This document shows, one piece after another, positions 55,125-64,000 of a stretch of DNA of 64,000 nucleotides (the stretch's first letter is position 1; every line of letters begins with the position of its first letter). Below the pieces are notes generated by a model. It ran no database searches and was not told the origin of the DNA. It saw only the letters and a list, made by a program, of their open reading frames with translations. Source of the stretch: Acinetobacter calcoaceticus (GTDB lineage Bacteria > Pseudomonadota > Gammaproteobacteria > Pseudomonadales > Moraxellaceae); the NCBI RefSeq assembly GCF_900520355.1, contig NZ_LS999521.1:3100001-3164000 (forward strand), read 5' to 3'. The translations under genes and the position numbers were made by a program.

Positions 55125-56783
55125 TCACTCAAAATATTTATAAAAAGCTACTAAACCAGATAAATTATGCTCTTGATCATCTATTCTTGCTCTAAAACGA
55201 TCATGCCTAACAAAGAATGCATTCTTAATTTTGTCTGGCCTAGCCATATACATCGCTAATTCTGGATAAAAGAAACCTGTAGAAAGTTGAAATTCAACTC
55301 TATATTTAATTAATTCTTTTAATTCATTAAACTTAGCTTCATTAAATAAATCTAGATAACCATTATCTCGCATATATAAAACCATTTTATATGCTGACAT
55401 CATCATTTCTAAAAATGTTGCATAAGCAGTTTTTCTATTTTTAATAAAATCCATGTGATTCAGATAATTATTCATTCCGAATTTAAAATATTTTTCTTCA
55501 GGACATATTTTTGTTAATTCATTTGTACAATAACTTAACCAATGATCATGATATTTATCATATTTTTTAACAATAAAATTATCAAATATTAGTTTAACTG
55601 TATTTAGTAAATCTTCATCTTTGTTAATCTGATATAAACGTAAGAGCCCTAAAGCAGCTTCACCATCATAATATACAATTCTAAATTTTTCTTTTACACT
55701 TAATGAAGGATAATTTAAAATATGACTAGTCTGTCCATGTTCATCAATCATATATTGTATCCCTTTTGCTAACATTTCAGCATTTTTAAGATACTTATCA
55801 TTACCCGTTATTTCCTGATATTTAGCAAGCATAAAAATTGTAGTTGCATTTGATCCTAATTTTATTTCTAAATCTTGTTCCCCATCAATCATAAATCCTT
55901 TTTCTTCTATAATTTTATAAAATTTTTCGAATGCATACTCCATAGATTTTTCAATTTTATCTAAATATTTTTTATTAAAATCCACTTCCAATGTTTCTAA
56001 CAATGCATATAAAGATGTACAATGTCTGACAGTATTATAGCTTTTAATCTCCCTATCATACGCGGGAAAATATCCATAAACAAAGCGACCATCATCCATA
56101 ATTTGATTATACAAAAACTCAGCATTATTAATAATAATTTCTTTAATATCAGCATTATTAATTTTAGAATTAAATCTTATTCCATTTGCTACACCTCTAG
56201 TCTGCAAATCAATAAACACCCCATTTTCATAAAAAGCAGCTATAGTATCAAAAACCCACACTTTTTTTATATCATCTAATTTAAAATACTTAGTAATATT
56301 TTTATATTTTGCTTTTATCGCATCATTAAGGTTCTTTTCATCAAAAAAATTAGGTTTATCAAATGAAATACCTTTTATAATAGCTTTACTATATATTTCT
56401 TGTTCTAAAAAACATATATTAAATTTTTCATCAAAGCTAACACCTTTTCTATAATGATTATTATGCTCCTGATTTAAAACAGAAAAATCAACATCTCCCC
56501 AGTTCTCCTCACTAATATTATATGCAATATCTATTTTAAAAAACTCAGGTAATCCTCTATTTTTAGAATATAATTTATCTAAAAAAGAATATATTCTTTT
56601 TAATACAGTATTAATATTTTCATCAAAAGTATTCCATACTTCACAGCGTTTTTTTTCATTTCCAACAGATAAGAAAATACATATATCTTTCTCAATTTCA
56701 GAGTGGCTTTTTAATTGAATTATCAACCAATCTTTTAATTTTCTTTTGAATTCCTCAAATTTACTATATGTATTAATTTCCAT
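55125..56783 (-). CDS. Putative alpha/alpha-toroid protein (552 aa)
   Basis: First gene of the operon downstream of the adhesin. 552 residues without signal or membrane helices. The C-terminal 350 residues show regularly spaced helix pairs with motifs such as NTVRHCTSLYALLETL, FMLAKYQEITGNDKYLKNAEMLAKGIQYMID, YYDGEAALGLLRLYQINKDEDLL and RKTAYATFLEMMMSAYKMVLYM. This resembles alpha/alpha-toroid families such as N-acylglucosamine 2-epimerases and six-hairpin glycosidases. The N-terminal 190 residues are a separate unknown domain. No catalytic residue could be fixed. A sugar-processing or cyclase-like role in the adhesin-modification pathway is inferred from context only. Confidence 0.6.
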   Translation of the reverse strand: MEINTYSKFEEFKRKLKDWLIIQLKSHSEIEKDICIFLSVGNEKKRCEVWNTFDENINTVLKRIYSFLDKLYSKNRGLPEFFKIDIAYNISEENWGDVDFSVLNQEHNNHYRKGVSFDEKFNICFLEQEIYSKAIIKGISFDKPNFFDEKNLNDAIKAKYKNITKYFKLDDIKKVWVFDTIAAFYENGVFIDLQTRGVANGIRFNSKINNADIKEIIINNAEFLYNQIMDDGRFVYGYFPAYDREIKSYNTVRHCTSLYALLETLEVDFNKKYLDKIEKSMEYAFEKFYKIIEEKGFMIDGEQDLEIKLGSNATTIFMLAKYQEITGNDKYLKNAEMLAKGIQYMIDEHGQTSHILNYPSLSVKEKFRIVYYDGEAALGLLRLYQINKDEDLLNTVKLIFDNFIVKKYDKYHDHWLSYCTNELTKICPEEKYFKFGMNNYLNHMDFIKNRKTAYATFLEMMMSAYKMVLYMRDNGYLDLFNEAKFNELKELIKYRVEFQLSTGFFYPELAMYMARPDKIKNAFFVRHDRFRARIDDQEHNLSGLVAFYKYFE

Positions 56784-56811
56784 ATTATCTCTTCAAAAAA
56801 TCTTTTAACTT

Positions 56812-56817
56812 ATTATA
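56812..56817 (-). promoter_or_regulatory. Candidate -10 box for the modification operon
   Basis: TATAAT on the minus strand, 28 bases before the 56783 start, with only an AT-rich -35 (about 56835-56840). It lies between the adhesin terminator and the operon, so the modification genes may be transcribed separately from the adhesin. Confidence 0.4.
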
Positions 56818-56855
56818 ACATATCACATTTAATTTAAAAATTATTTAGACAAAAT

Positions 56856-56882
56856 AAAAAGAGGATCCGTAGATCCTCTTTT
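56856..56882 (-). terminator. Terminator after the giant SD-repeat gene
   Basis: Minus strand: AAAAGAGGATC-TACG-GATCCTCTTTTT, an 11-bp stem with a tetraloop followed by TTTTTATTTT, 15 bases after the adhesin stop. Confidence 0.88.
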
Positions 56883-56896
56883 ATTAAGTAATCAAA

Positions 56897-59800
56897 TTAA
56901 AATAATATTTGACTATTTTGTAGTAGTTCATCAATCGTAGTATTAGTATTTTTAATAGTTAAGATTTCTGTAGAATTATAAGATCCTCCACTTCCATCTC
57001 TATCTATATTAATTACTGTATCACTACCTACTTGAGTAGCAGTTACATATTGACCAATATTTGTATTATTAACAGACTGACCTGATAATAAATTACTTAT
57101 ATCGATTTTATCTCCTTCTGCTTTATTAAAATCACTCCAAGTATCTGAACCATTTCCACCTGTAGGATCCGTAGCATTTAGAAGTTTAAATATAACTGTA
57201 TCTGCACCAGTACCAGTTGTATAAACATCATTTCCTGATGTACCAGAAATTAAATCATTTCCAGTGCCCGTTTCATAATGTCTACCCAAATTAATTGCTA
57301 ATGTAGCTACATTACTTTCATCACCATTCGCAGCTATAAGTTTATAATTGAAACTTGTAGTTTGACTTCCGTCTGCTGTGGCATTTGGAGTAAATGTATA
57401 TGTACCGTTTGCAGTAATATTTAATGTTCCATTACTGTAAACTAAAGTTTGACCAGTAGCTTCAACAAATACACCAGCTGCATTTTCCACAAACAATTTA
57501 GTACCCACACCTCCTGTTACGTCAGTACCATTACCACTATCATCAGTAATTATGTTACCTGTCGCTGGAGTAAACTCTCCAGAAGCAGTAAATGCATCAT
57601 AATGTGTCACTGTTGGTTGAACTGAAGTTTGTACTGAAGTTGTATTAGTGCCATTAATAAGGAATGACTCATTACTTTCGGTACTTGTATAAACTACACG
57701 CCATTGTGTCGCTACACTATCCGCTGGTATTGAATAACTATTATCAATGATCGTAGCATTCGACCCACCTAGGAATGGATGACTATAAGTTGTAGTTGGT
57801 GAAACATATACAGTTTGCCAGCTACCCCCTACCAATTTTTGTACGCTATAACCGAAGGTATCATTATTAGCGCCAGATGAATCAGTTGTAGTAACTTTGA
57901 TAGATAAAACAGCTGAGGCATTTTTATCTACAGTAATAGCATCTGAAGTATCTGTTCCAGGATTACGCGTATAAGTATAACCACCAAATAAGCTACCAGT
58001 ACGAGTAACCGAAGCCGTCATTGAACCAAGATCTGCTGATTTTGTTTCAACAAAGTTTGTGTAATCTACTTGAGCGCCATTGATATCATTAGTAGCAACT
58101 AAATCAACTGTACCATCCAAAGTAGGGTCAGTTGGCCAGTTAATGTCTACTTGAGAACTATCAATTCGGATATTGAGATTAGCTGTCGCTGTATTTCCAT
58201 CAACATCTTGAATTGTATAAGTAAACGTATCAACTTTACCTACTGAGTTAGGAATTTCCGGATTTCGGATGTATTCATAATTCCCATCCTTATCAATATA
58301 GAGGTCACCATAAGCACCTTCTATTTTTTGGAAACCATTATCAGATTGATTCACTGTTAATGTATTACCAGTCTCAGAAACTACTTGCGTAACGACTAAT
58401 GGCTGACCTTCAGGATCAACATCCGCTACATCTCCTAGTCCTTCAGGAACAATGACATTGCCACTTACAACAACCTCACCATAATCAGTTGCTACGCCAC
58501 CTGATGGAATAGTTAAAGTTGGGAAGCCTAAACCTGTAAAGTTAAGCCCTTGGTCATTTGTCATGACAATGGCATATTGACCTTCAGGTAAATCATTAAT
58601 TGTCGTTCCGCCTGTATAGAATCCTACAAGTGCTGCAAAAGCAGTTCCGGCGTTTGGAATATGCTCATAAAGTTCATACTCTCCTGTATTTTCATTTAGG
58701 CGAAGAACATCGAGGCCTAAACTCACAATACCCACACCTGCATATAAGCCACTGATATTTACATTAAAGTCCTGCAATGTTCCTTGAGGAACTTCTACTT
58801 GCAAGGCATTGTTCGCAGCCCAAGTCCAATCCAAAATCAAACCATCATAAGAAGGTAAAACTACAGACGTCTTAGATTGTGTAGGTACAGAGCTTGTCGT
58901 CGGATCAATATTGGCATCGAGCGTTGCCAAATCATCATTCGCAACCAAGTCCGAATCCGAGTCAGAATCGCTGTCAGAGTCCGAGTCAGAATCGCTGTCA
59001 GAGTCCGAGTCACTATCAGAATCCGAGTCGCTGTCAGAGTCAGAATCGCTGTCAGAGTCCGAGTCGCTGTCAGAGTCCGAATCGCTGTCAGAATCAGAGT
59101 CGCTGTCAGAATCAGAGTCGCTATCCGAGTCAGAATCGCTGTCAGAGTCCGAGTCACTGTCAGAGTCAGAGTCGCTGTCAGAGTCCGAATCGCTGTCAGA
59201 ATCAGAGTCGCTGTCAGAATCCGAGTCAGAATCGCTGTCAGAGTCCGAGTCACTGTCAGAGTCAGAGTCGCTGTCCGAGTCAGAATCGCTGTCAGAGTCA
59301 GAATCGCTGTCAGAGTCCGAGTCACTGTCAGAGTCCGAATCGCTGTCAGAATCAGAGTCACTGTCGCTATCAGAGTCGCTGTCAGAGTCAGAATCGCTGT
59401 CGCTATCCGAGTCGCTATCCGAGTCAGAATCGCTGTCAGAGTCCGAGTCACTATCAGAATCAGAGTCGCTGTCAGAATCCGAGTCAGAATCGCTGTCAGA
59501 GTCCGAGTCACTATCAGAATCCGAGTCGCTGTCAGAGTCCGAGTCACTATCAGAATCCGAGTCGCTGTCAGAGTCAGAGTCGCTGTCAGAGTCCGAATCG
59601 CTGTCAGAATCAGAGTCGCTGTCAGAATCAGAGTCGCTGTCAGAATCAGAGTCGCTGTCCGAGTCAGAATCGCTGTCAGAGTCCGAGTCACTGTCAGAGT
59701 CAGAGTCGCTGTCCGAGTCAGAATCGCTGTCAGAGTCAGAATCGCTGTCAGAGTCCGAGTCACTGTCAGAGTCCGAATCGCTGTCAGAGTCCGAGTCACT

Positions 59801-62800
59801 ATCAGAATCCGAGTCGCTGTCAGAGTCCGAGTCACTGTCAGAGTCAGAATCGCTGTCAGAGTCCGAATCGCTGTCGCTGTCAGAGTCCGAATCGCTGTCG
59901 CTATCCGAATCGCTGTCAGAGTCCGAGTCACTATCAGAATCAGAGTCGCTGTCCGAGTCCGAATCGCTGTCAGAGTCAGAATCGCTGTCCGAATCCGAAT
60001 CGCTGTCGCTATCCGAGTCACTGTCCGAATCCGAATCGCTATCAGAATCCGAGTCGCTGTCCGAGTCCGAATCGCTATCAGAGTCCGAGTCGCTGTCAGA
60101 GTCAGAATCGCTGTCAGAGTCAGAATCGCTGTCGCTGTCAGAGTCACTGTCAGAATCAGAGTCGCTGTCAGAGTCCGAATCGCTGTCGCTATCCGAGTCG
60201 CTGTCAGAGTCCGAATCGCTGTCAGAATCAGAGTCGCTGTCAGAATCAGAGTCGCTATCCGAGTCAGAATCGCTGTCAGAGTCAGAATCGCTGTCAGAGT
60301 CCGAGTCACTGTCAGAGTCCGAATCGCTGTCAGAATCAGAGTCACTGTCGCTATCAGAGTCGGAATCGCTGTCAGAATCAGAGTCGCTGTCAGAATCAGA
60401 GTCGCTGTCAGAGTCAGAATCGCTGTCAGAGTCCGAGTCACTGTCAGAGTCAGAATCGCTGTCAGAATCAGAGTCACTGTCGCTATCAGAGTCGGAATCG
60501 CTGTCAGAATCAGAGTCGCTGTCAGAATCAGAGTCGCTGTCCGAGTCAGAATCGCTGTCAGAGTCAGAATCGCTGTCAGAATCAGAGTCACTGTCGCTAT
60601 CAGAGTCGGAATCGCTGTCAGAATCAGAGTCGCTGTCAGAATCAGAGTCGCTGTCCGAGTCAGAATCGCTGTCAGAGTCAGAATCGCTGTCAGAGTCAGA
60701 ATCGCTGTCAGAGTCAGAATCACTGTCGCTATCCGAGTCGCTGTCAGAGTCAGAATCGCTGTCAGAGTCCGAGTCACTATCAGAATCAGAGTCGCTGTCA
60801 GAGTCAGAATCGCTGTCCGAATCCGAATCGCTGTCGCTATCCGAGTCACTGTCCGAATCCGAATCGCTATCAGAATCAGAGTCGCTGTCAGAGTCAGAAT
60901 CGCTGTCCGAATCCGAATCGCTGTCGCTATCCGAGTCACTGTCCGAATCCGAATCGCTATCAGAATCAGAGTCGCTGTCAGAGTCAGAATCGCTGTCCGA
61001 GTCCGAGTCACTATCAGAATCCGAGTCGCTGTCAGAGTCCGAATCGCTATCAGAGTCCGAGTCACTATCAGAATCAGAGTCGCTGTCAGAGTCAGAATCG
61101 CTGTCAGAGTCAGAATCACTGTCAGAATCAGAGTCACTATCAGAATCAGAGTCGCTGTCAGAATCCGAGTCGCTATCCGAGTCAGAATCGCTGTCAGAAT
61201 CCGAGTCACTGTCCGAATCAGAGTCACTGTCTGAATCCGAGTCGCTGTCAGAATCCGAGTCAGAATCGCTGTCCGAATCCGAATCGCTGTCAGAGTCACT
61301 GTCCGAGTCAGAATCGCTGTCGCTATCCGAGTCAGAGTCACTGTCAGAGTCCGAATCGCTGTCAGAGTCCGAGTCACTATCAGAATCAGAGTCGCTGTCA
61401 GAGTCCGAGTCACTATCAGAATCAGAGTCGCTGTCCGAGTCCGAATCGCTGTCCGAGTCCGAGTCACTATCAGAATCAGAGTCGCTGTCAGAGTCCGAGT
61501 CGCTGTCCGAGTCCGAATCGCTGTCAGAGTCCGAGTCACTATCAGAATCAGAGTCGCTGTCAGAGTCAGAATCGCTGTCCGAATCCGAATCGCTGTCGCT
61601 ATCCGAGTCACTGTCCGAATCCGAGTCACTGTCAGAGTCCGAATCGCTGTCGCTGTCAGAGTCACTGTCAGAATCAGAGTCGCTGTCAGAGTCCGAATCG
61701 CTGTCGCTATCCGAGTCGCTGTCAGAGTCCGAATCGCTGTCAGAATCAGAGTCGCTGTCAGAATCCGAGTCGCTATCCGAGTCAGAATCGCTGTCAGAGT
61801 CCGAGTCACTGTCAGAGTCAGAGTCGCTGTCCGAGTCCGAATCGCTGTCAGAGTCAGAATCACTGTCCGAATCAGAGTCGCTGTCCGAATCAGAGTCACT
61901 GTCGCTATCAGAGTCGCTGTCAGAGTCAGAATCGCTGTCAGAGTCCGAGTCACTGTCAGAGTCAGAATCGCTGTCAGAGTCCGAATCGCTGTCAGAGTCC
62001 GAATCGCTGTCGCTGTCAGAGTCACTGTCAGAATCAGAGTCGCTGTCAGAATCAGAGTCACTGTCGCTATCAGAGTCGGAATCGCTGTCAGAATCAGAGT
62101 CGCTGTCAGAGTCAGAATCGCTGTCAGAGTCCGAGTCGCTGTCAGAGTCAGAATCGCTGTCAGAGTCCGAGTCACTGTCAGAGTCCGAATCGCTGTCAGA
62201 ATCAGAGTCACTGTCGCTATCAGAGTCGCTGTCAGAATCAGAGTCGCTGTCAGAGTCAGAATCGCTGTCAGAGTCCGAGTCACTGTCAGAGTCCGAATCG
62301 CTGTCAGAATCAGAGTCACTGTCGCTATCAGAGTCGGAATCGCTGTCAGAATCAGAGTCACTGTCAGAATCAGAGTCGCTGTCCGAGTCAGAATCGCTGT
62401 CAGAGTCAGAATCGCTGTCAGAATCAGAGTCACTGTCGCTATCCGAGTCGCTGTCAGAGTCAGAATCGCTGTCGCTATCCGAGTCAGAATCGCTGTCAGA
62501 GTCAGAATCACTGTCCGAATCAGAATCGCTGTCAGAGTCCGAGTCACTGTCAGAGTCAGAATCGCTGTCAGAGTCCGAGTCACTGTCAGAGTCAGAATCG
62601 CTGTCGCTGTCAGAGTCACTGTCAGAATCAGAGTCGCTGTCAGAGTCAGAATCGCTGTCGCTATCCGAGTCGCTGTCAGAGTCAGAATCCGAGTCGCTAT
62701 CAGAGTCAGAGTCGCTGTCCGAGTCCGAATCGCTGTCCGAATCAGAATCGCTGTCCGAGTCAGAATCGCTGTCCGAATCAGAATCGCTGTCCGAATCAGA

Positions 62801-64000
62801 ATCGCTGTCAGAGTCAGAATCACTGTCAGAATCCGAATCGCTGTCGCTATCCGAGTCAGAATCGCTGTCCGAGTCAGAATCACTGTCAGAGTCAGAATCG
62901 CTGTCGCTATCCGAGTCAGAGTCACTGTCAGAGTCAGAATCGCTGTCAGAGTCCGAGTCACTATCAGAATCAGAGTCGCTGTCCGAGTCCGAATCGCTAT
63001 CAGAGTCCGAATCGCTATCAGAGTCCGAGTCACTATCAGAATCAGAGTCGCTGTCCGAGTCCGAATCGCTGTCCGAATCAGAGTCGCTATCCGAGTCAGA
63101 GTCACTGTCAGAGTCCGAGTCGCTGTCCGAATCAGAATCACTGTCAGAATCCGAATCGCTGTCGCTATCCGAGTCACTGTCAGAATCCGAATCGCTGTCG
63201 CTATCCGAGTCAGAATCGCTGTCAGAGTCAGAATCACTGTCAGAATCAGAGTCGCTGTCAGAATCCGAATCGCTGTCGCTATCCGAGTCAGAATCGCTGT
63301 CAGAGTCAGAATCGCTGTCAGAGTCAGAATCACTGTCAGAATCAGAGTCACTGTCAGAATCCGAATCGCTGTCGCTATCCGAGTCACTGTCAGAATCCGA
63401 GTCGCTGTCCGAATCAGAGTCACTGTCCGAGTCCGAATCAGAGTCGCTGTCCGAATCAGAATCACTGTCCGAATCCGAATCGCTGTCCGAATCCGAGTCA
63501 CTGTCAGAATCCGAATCGCTGTCGCTATCCGAGTCACTGTCAGAATCCGAGTCGCTGTCAGAGTCAGAATCGCTGTCGCTATCCGAGTCGCTGTCAGAGT
63601 CCGAATCGCTGTCCGAATCAGAATCGCTGTCAGAGTCCGAATCAGAGTCGCTGTCGGAGTCAGAATCGCTGTCGCTATCCGAGTCGCTGTCAGAATCAGA
63701 GTCGCTGTCAGAATCAGAGTCACTGTCAGAGTCAGAATCGCTGTCAGAGTCCGAGTCACTGTCAGAGTCCGAATCGCTGTCGCTATCCGAGTCGCTGTCA
63801 GAGTCAGAATCCGAGTCGCTGTCAGAGTCAGAATCGCTATCCGAGTCAGAATCGCTGTCCGAATCAGAATCGCTGTCAGAGTCAGAATCGCTGTCAGAGT
63901 CCGAATCGCTGTCGCTGTCAGAATCGCTGTCAGAGTCCGAGTCGCTGTCAGAGTCAGAATCGCTGTCAGAGTCCGAGTCACTGTCAGAGTCCGAATCGCT
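56897..64000 (-). CDS. Giant SD-repeat type I-secreted adhesin, C-terminal part (runs off the right edge)
   Basis: The minus-strand frame is open from base 64000 to the stop at 56897 (2367 residues visible, no start). The first about 1684 residues are alternating Asp-Ser. Then [24 protein letters not shown] leads into a beta-rich region: a Bap/Blp-like domain ([35 protein letters not shown]...), a VCBS/cadherin-like module ([21 protein letters not shown]...[21 protein letters not shown]) and a second ([21 protein letters not shown]). The C-terminus ([27 protein letters not shown]...[16 protein letters not shown]...) is an RTX-like type I secretion target, with no LPxTG. A TTG at 58948 is not the real start because the frame continues upstream. 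The protein is probably a surface or biofilm adhesin. SD repeats would be an extended, acidic, glycosylatable stalk. Confidence 0.88.
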   Translation of the reverse strand, partial: SDSDSDSDSDSDSDSDSDSDSDSDSDSDSDSDSDSDSDSDSDSDSDSDSDSDSDSDSDSDSDSDSDSDSDSDSDSDSDSDSDSDSDSDSDSDSDSDSDSDSDSDSDSDSDSDSDSDSDSDSDSDSDSDSDSDSDSDSDSDSDSDSDSDSDSDSDSDSDSDSDSDSDSDSDSDSDSDSDSDSDSDSDSDSDSDSDSDSDSDSDSDSDSDSDSDSDSDSDSDSDSDSDSDSDSDSDSDSDSDSDSDSDSDSDSDSDSDSDSDSDSDSDSDSDSDSDSDSDSDSDSDSDSDSDSDSDSDSDSDSDSDSDSDSDSDSDSDSDSDSDSDSDSDSDSDSDSDSDSDSDSDSDSDSDSDSDSDSDSDSDSDSDSDSDSDSDSDSDSDSDSDSDSDSDSDSDSDSDSDSDSDSDSDSDSDSDSDSDSDSDSDSDSDSDSDSDSDSDSDSDSDSDSDSDSDSDSDSDSDSDSDSDSDSDSDSDSDSDSDSDSDSDSDSDSDSDSDSDSDSDSDSDSDSDSDSDSDSDSDSDSDSDSDSDSDSDSDSDSDSDSDSDSDSDSDSDSDSDSDSDSDSDSDSDSDSDSDSDSDSDSDSDSDSDSDSDSDSDSDSDSDSDSDSDSDSDSDSDSDSDSDSDSDSDSDSDSDSDSDSDSDSDSDSDSDSDSDSDSDSDSDSDSDSDSDSDSDSDSDSDSDSDSDSDSDSDSDSDSDSDSDSDSDSDSDSDSDSDSDSDSDSDSDSDSDSDSDSDSDSDSDSDSDSDSDSDSDSDSDSDSDSDSDSDSDSDSDSDSDSDSDSDSDSDSDSDSDSDSDSDSDSDSDSDSDSDSDSDSDSDSDSDSDSDSDSDSDSDSDSDSDSDSDSDSDSDSDSDSDSDSDSDSDSDSDSDSDSDSDSDSDSDSDSDSDSDSDSDSDSDSDSDSDSDSDSDSDSDSDSDSDSDSDSDSDSDSDSDSDSDSDSDSDSDSDSDSDSDSDSDSDSDSDSDSDSDSDSDSDSDSDSDSDSDSDSDSDSDSDSDSDSDSDSDSDSDSDSDSDSDSDSDSDSDSDSDSDSDSDSDSDSDSDSDSDSDSDSDSDSDSDSDSDSDSDSDSDSDSDSDSDSDSDSDSDSDSDSDSDSDSDSDSDSDSDSDSDSDSDSDSDSDSDSDSDSDSDSDSDSDSDSDSDSDSDSDSDSDSDSDSDSDSDSDSDSDSDSDSDSDSDSDSDSDSDSDSDSDSDSDSDSDSDSDSDSDSDSDSDSDSDSDSDSDSDSDSDSDSDSDSDSDSDSDSDSDSDSDSDSDSDSDSDSDSDSDSDSDSDSDSDSDSDSDSDSDSDSDSDSDSDSDSDSDSDSDSDSDSDSDSDSDSDSDSDSDSDSDSDSDSDSDSDSDSDSDSDSDSDSDSDSDSDSDSDSDSDSDSDSDSDSDSDSDSDSDSDSDSDSDSDSDSDSDSDSDSDSDSDSDSDSDSDSDSDSDSDSDSDSDSDSDSDSDSDSDSDSDSDSDSDSDSDSDSDSDSDSDSDSDSDSDSDSDSDSDSDSDSDSDSDSDSDSDSDSDSDSDSDSDSDSDSDSDSDSDSDSDSDSDSDSDSDSDSDSDSDSDSDSDSDSDSDSDSDSDSDSDSDSDSDSDSDSDSDSDSDSDSDSDSDSDSDSDSDSDSDSDSDSDSDSDSDSDSDSDSDSDSDSDSDSDSDSDSDSDSDSDSDSDSDSDSDSDSDSDSDSDSDSDSDLVANDDLATLDANIDPTTSSVPTQSKTSVVLPSYDGLILDWTWAANNALQVEVPQGTLQDFNVNISGLYAGVGIVSLGLDVLRLNENTGEYELYEHIPNAGTAFAALVGFYTGGTTINDLPEGQYAIVMTNDQGLNFTGLGFPTLTIPSGGVATDYGEVVVSGNVIVPEGLGDVADVDPEGQPLVVTQVVSETGNTLTVNQSDNGFQKIEGAYGDLYIDKDGNYEYIRNPEIPNSVGKVDTFTYTIQDVDGNTATANLNIRIDSSQVDINWPTDPTLDGTVDLVATNDINGAQVDYTNFVETKSADLGSMTASVTRTGSLFGGYTYTRNPGTDTSDAITVDKNASAVLSIKVTTTDSSGANNDTFGYSVQKLVGGSWQTVYVSPTTTYSHPFLGGSNATIIDNSYSIPADSVATQWRVVYTSTESNESFLINGTNTTSVQTSVQPTVTHYDAFTASGEFTPATGNIITDDSGNGTDVTGGVGTKLFVENAAGVFVEATGQTLVYSNGTLNITANGTYTFTPNATADGSQTTSFNYKLIAANGDESNVATLAINLGRHYETGTGNDLISGTSGNDVYTTGTGADTVIFKLLNATDPTGGNGSDTWSDFNKAEGDKIDISNLLSGQSVNNTNIGQYVTATQVGSDTVINIDRDGSGGSYNSTEILTIKNTNTTIDELLQNSQILF
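58949..64000 (-). repeat. Ser-Asp dipeptide repeat tract, about 842 units in the window
   Basis: 5052 bases (1684 codons) of GAY-Ser alternation with no stop or frame break. Ser codons cycle in an 18-base higher-order unit (AGC/AGT, then two TCN codons, with GAC/GAT between), interrupted by occasional 12-base units where AGC codons lie closer. The tract continues beyond the right edge. Composition is far less AT-rich than the flanking operon. Long reading frames in other registers here are by-products of the repeat. Confidence 0.95.

Noticed and set aside
58948..58950. TTG start making a 683-residue separate gene
   Set aside because: The frame continues upstream through the SD tract to the window edge, so this is the interior of a larger gene.
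58877..61234. A 785-residue plus-strand frame rich in Val, Arg and Ile
   Set aside because: It is the antisense register of the SD tract, kept open only because the repeat lacks stop codons in that frame.
58861..63981. A 1706-residue minus-strand frame rich in Thr, Leu, Ile, Arg and Ala
   Set aside because: It is another register of the same SD repeat DNA; the SD register is continuous with a domain-bearing C-terminus and a secretion signal.
58949..64000. CRISPR-like array
   Set aside because: Short 6/12/18-base units are contiguous with no unique spacers and encode a continuous protein.

Overview
The window is chromosomal DNA of an Acinetobacter, most likely of the calcoaceticus-baumannii complex. 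The evidence is the BfmR/BfmS pair, a long nuo operon with fused nuoCD, an NrdA with two N-terminal ATP-cone-like segments, the gene order dcd...apbC...metG, and the moderately low G+C of the core genes. No rRNA, tRNA, CRISPR array or insertion sequence was recognised.

Layout. (1) 1-20.6 kb is ordinary core and accessory genome: the 5' part of dcd (cut by the window edge), two LysE-type exporters, a DUF2062 membrane protein, a nucleosidase-like lipoprotein, apbC/mrp, a helical repeat protein, metG, a lipoprotein/EF-hand pair, a TetR-MFS-HlyD efflux operon, a PLP enzyme, a YhiN-type flavoprotein, an MscS-like membrane protein, a divergent fpr/LysR pair, a cold-shock protein and upp. (2) 20.6-35.7 kb is the complete respiratory complex I operon nuoABCDEFGHIJKLMN on the minus strand, ending in a strong terminator. 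(3) 36-45.4 kb holds a MASE1-GGDEF cyclase, bfmS/bfmR, and nrdA and nrdB with a small membrane-protein ORF between them. (4) 45.4-56.9 kb is a sharply AT-rich accessory block. It contains two homologous resolvase-like DNA-binding proteins that lack catalytic residues, a few small orphans, a lipoprotein, and a compact six-gene minus-strand operon. (5) 56.9-64.0 kb is the 3' part of a very large surface-protein gene that runs off the right edge. At least 5.05 kb of it is an uninterrupted Ser-Asp dipeptide repeat, followed by a beta-rich region and a C-terminal type I secretion signal.

The notable system is the pairing of (4) and (5). A giant Gram-negative SD-repeat adhesin sits immediately upstream of an operon for an alpha/alpha-toroid-like protein, a hexapeptide acetyltransferase, a signal-less serine hydrolase with SxxK/SxN/KTG motifs, a YheC/YheD-type ATP-grasp ligase, a GT4 glycosyltransferase resembling the staphylococcal SdgA/SdgB/GtfA/TarM group, and a secreted HExxH protease. 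In Staphylococcus, SdgA and SdgB glycosylate SD repeats. My inference is that this is an SD-adhesin glycosylation and maturation locus in a Gram-negative host, with type I secretion replacing sortase anchoring and with extra acetyl-transfer, ligase and hydrolase steps whose products are unknown.
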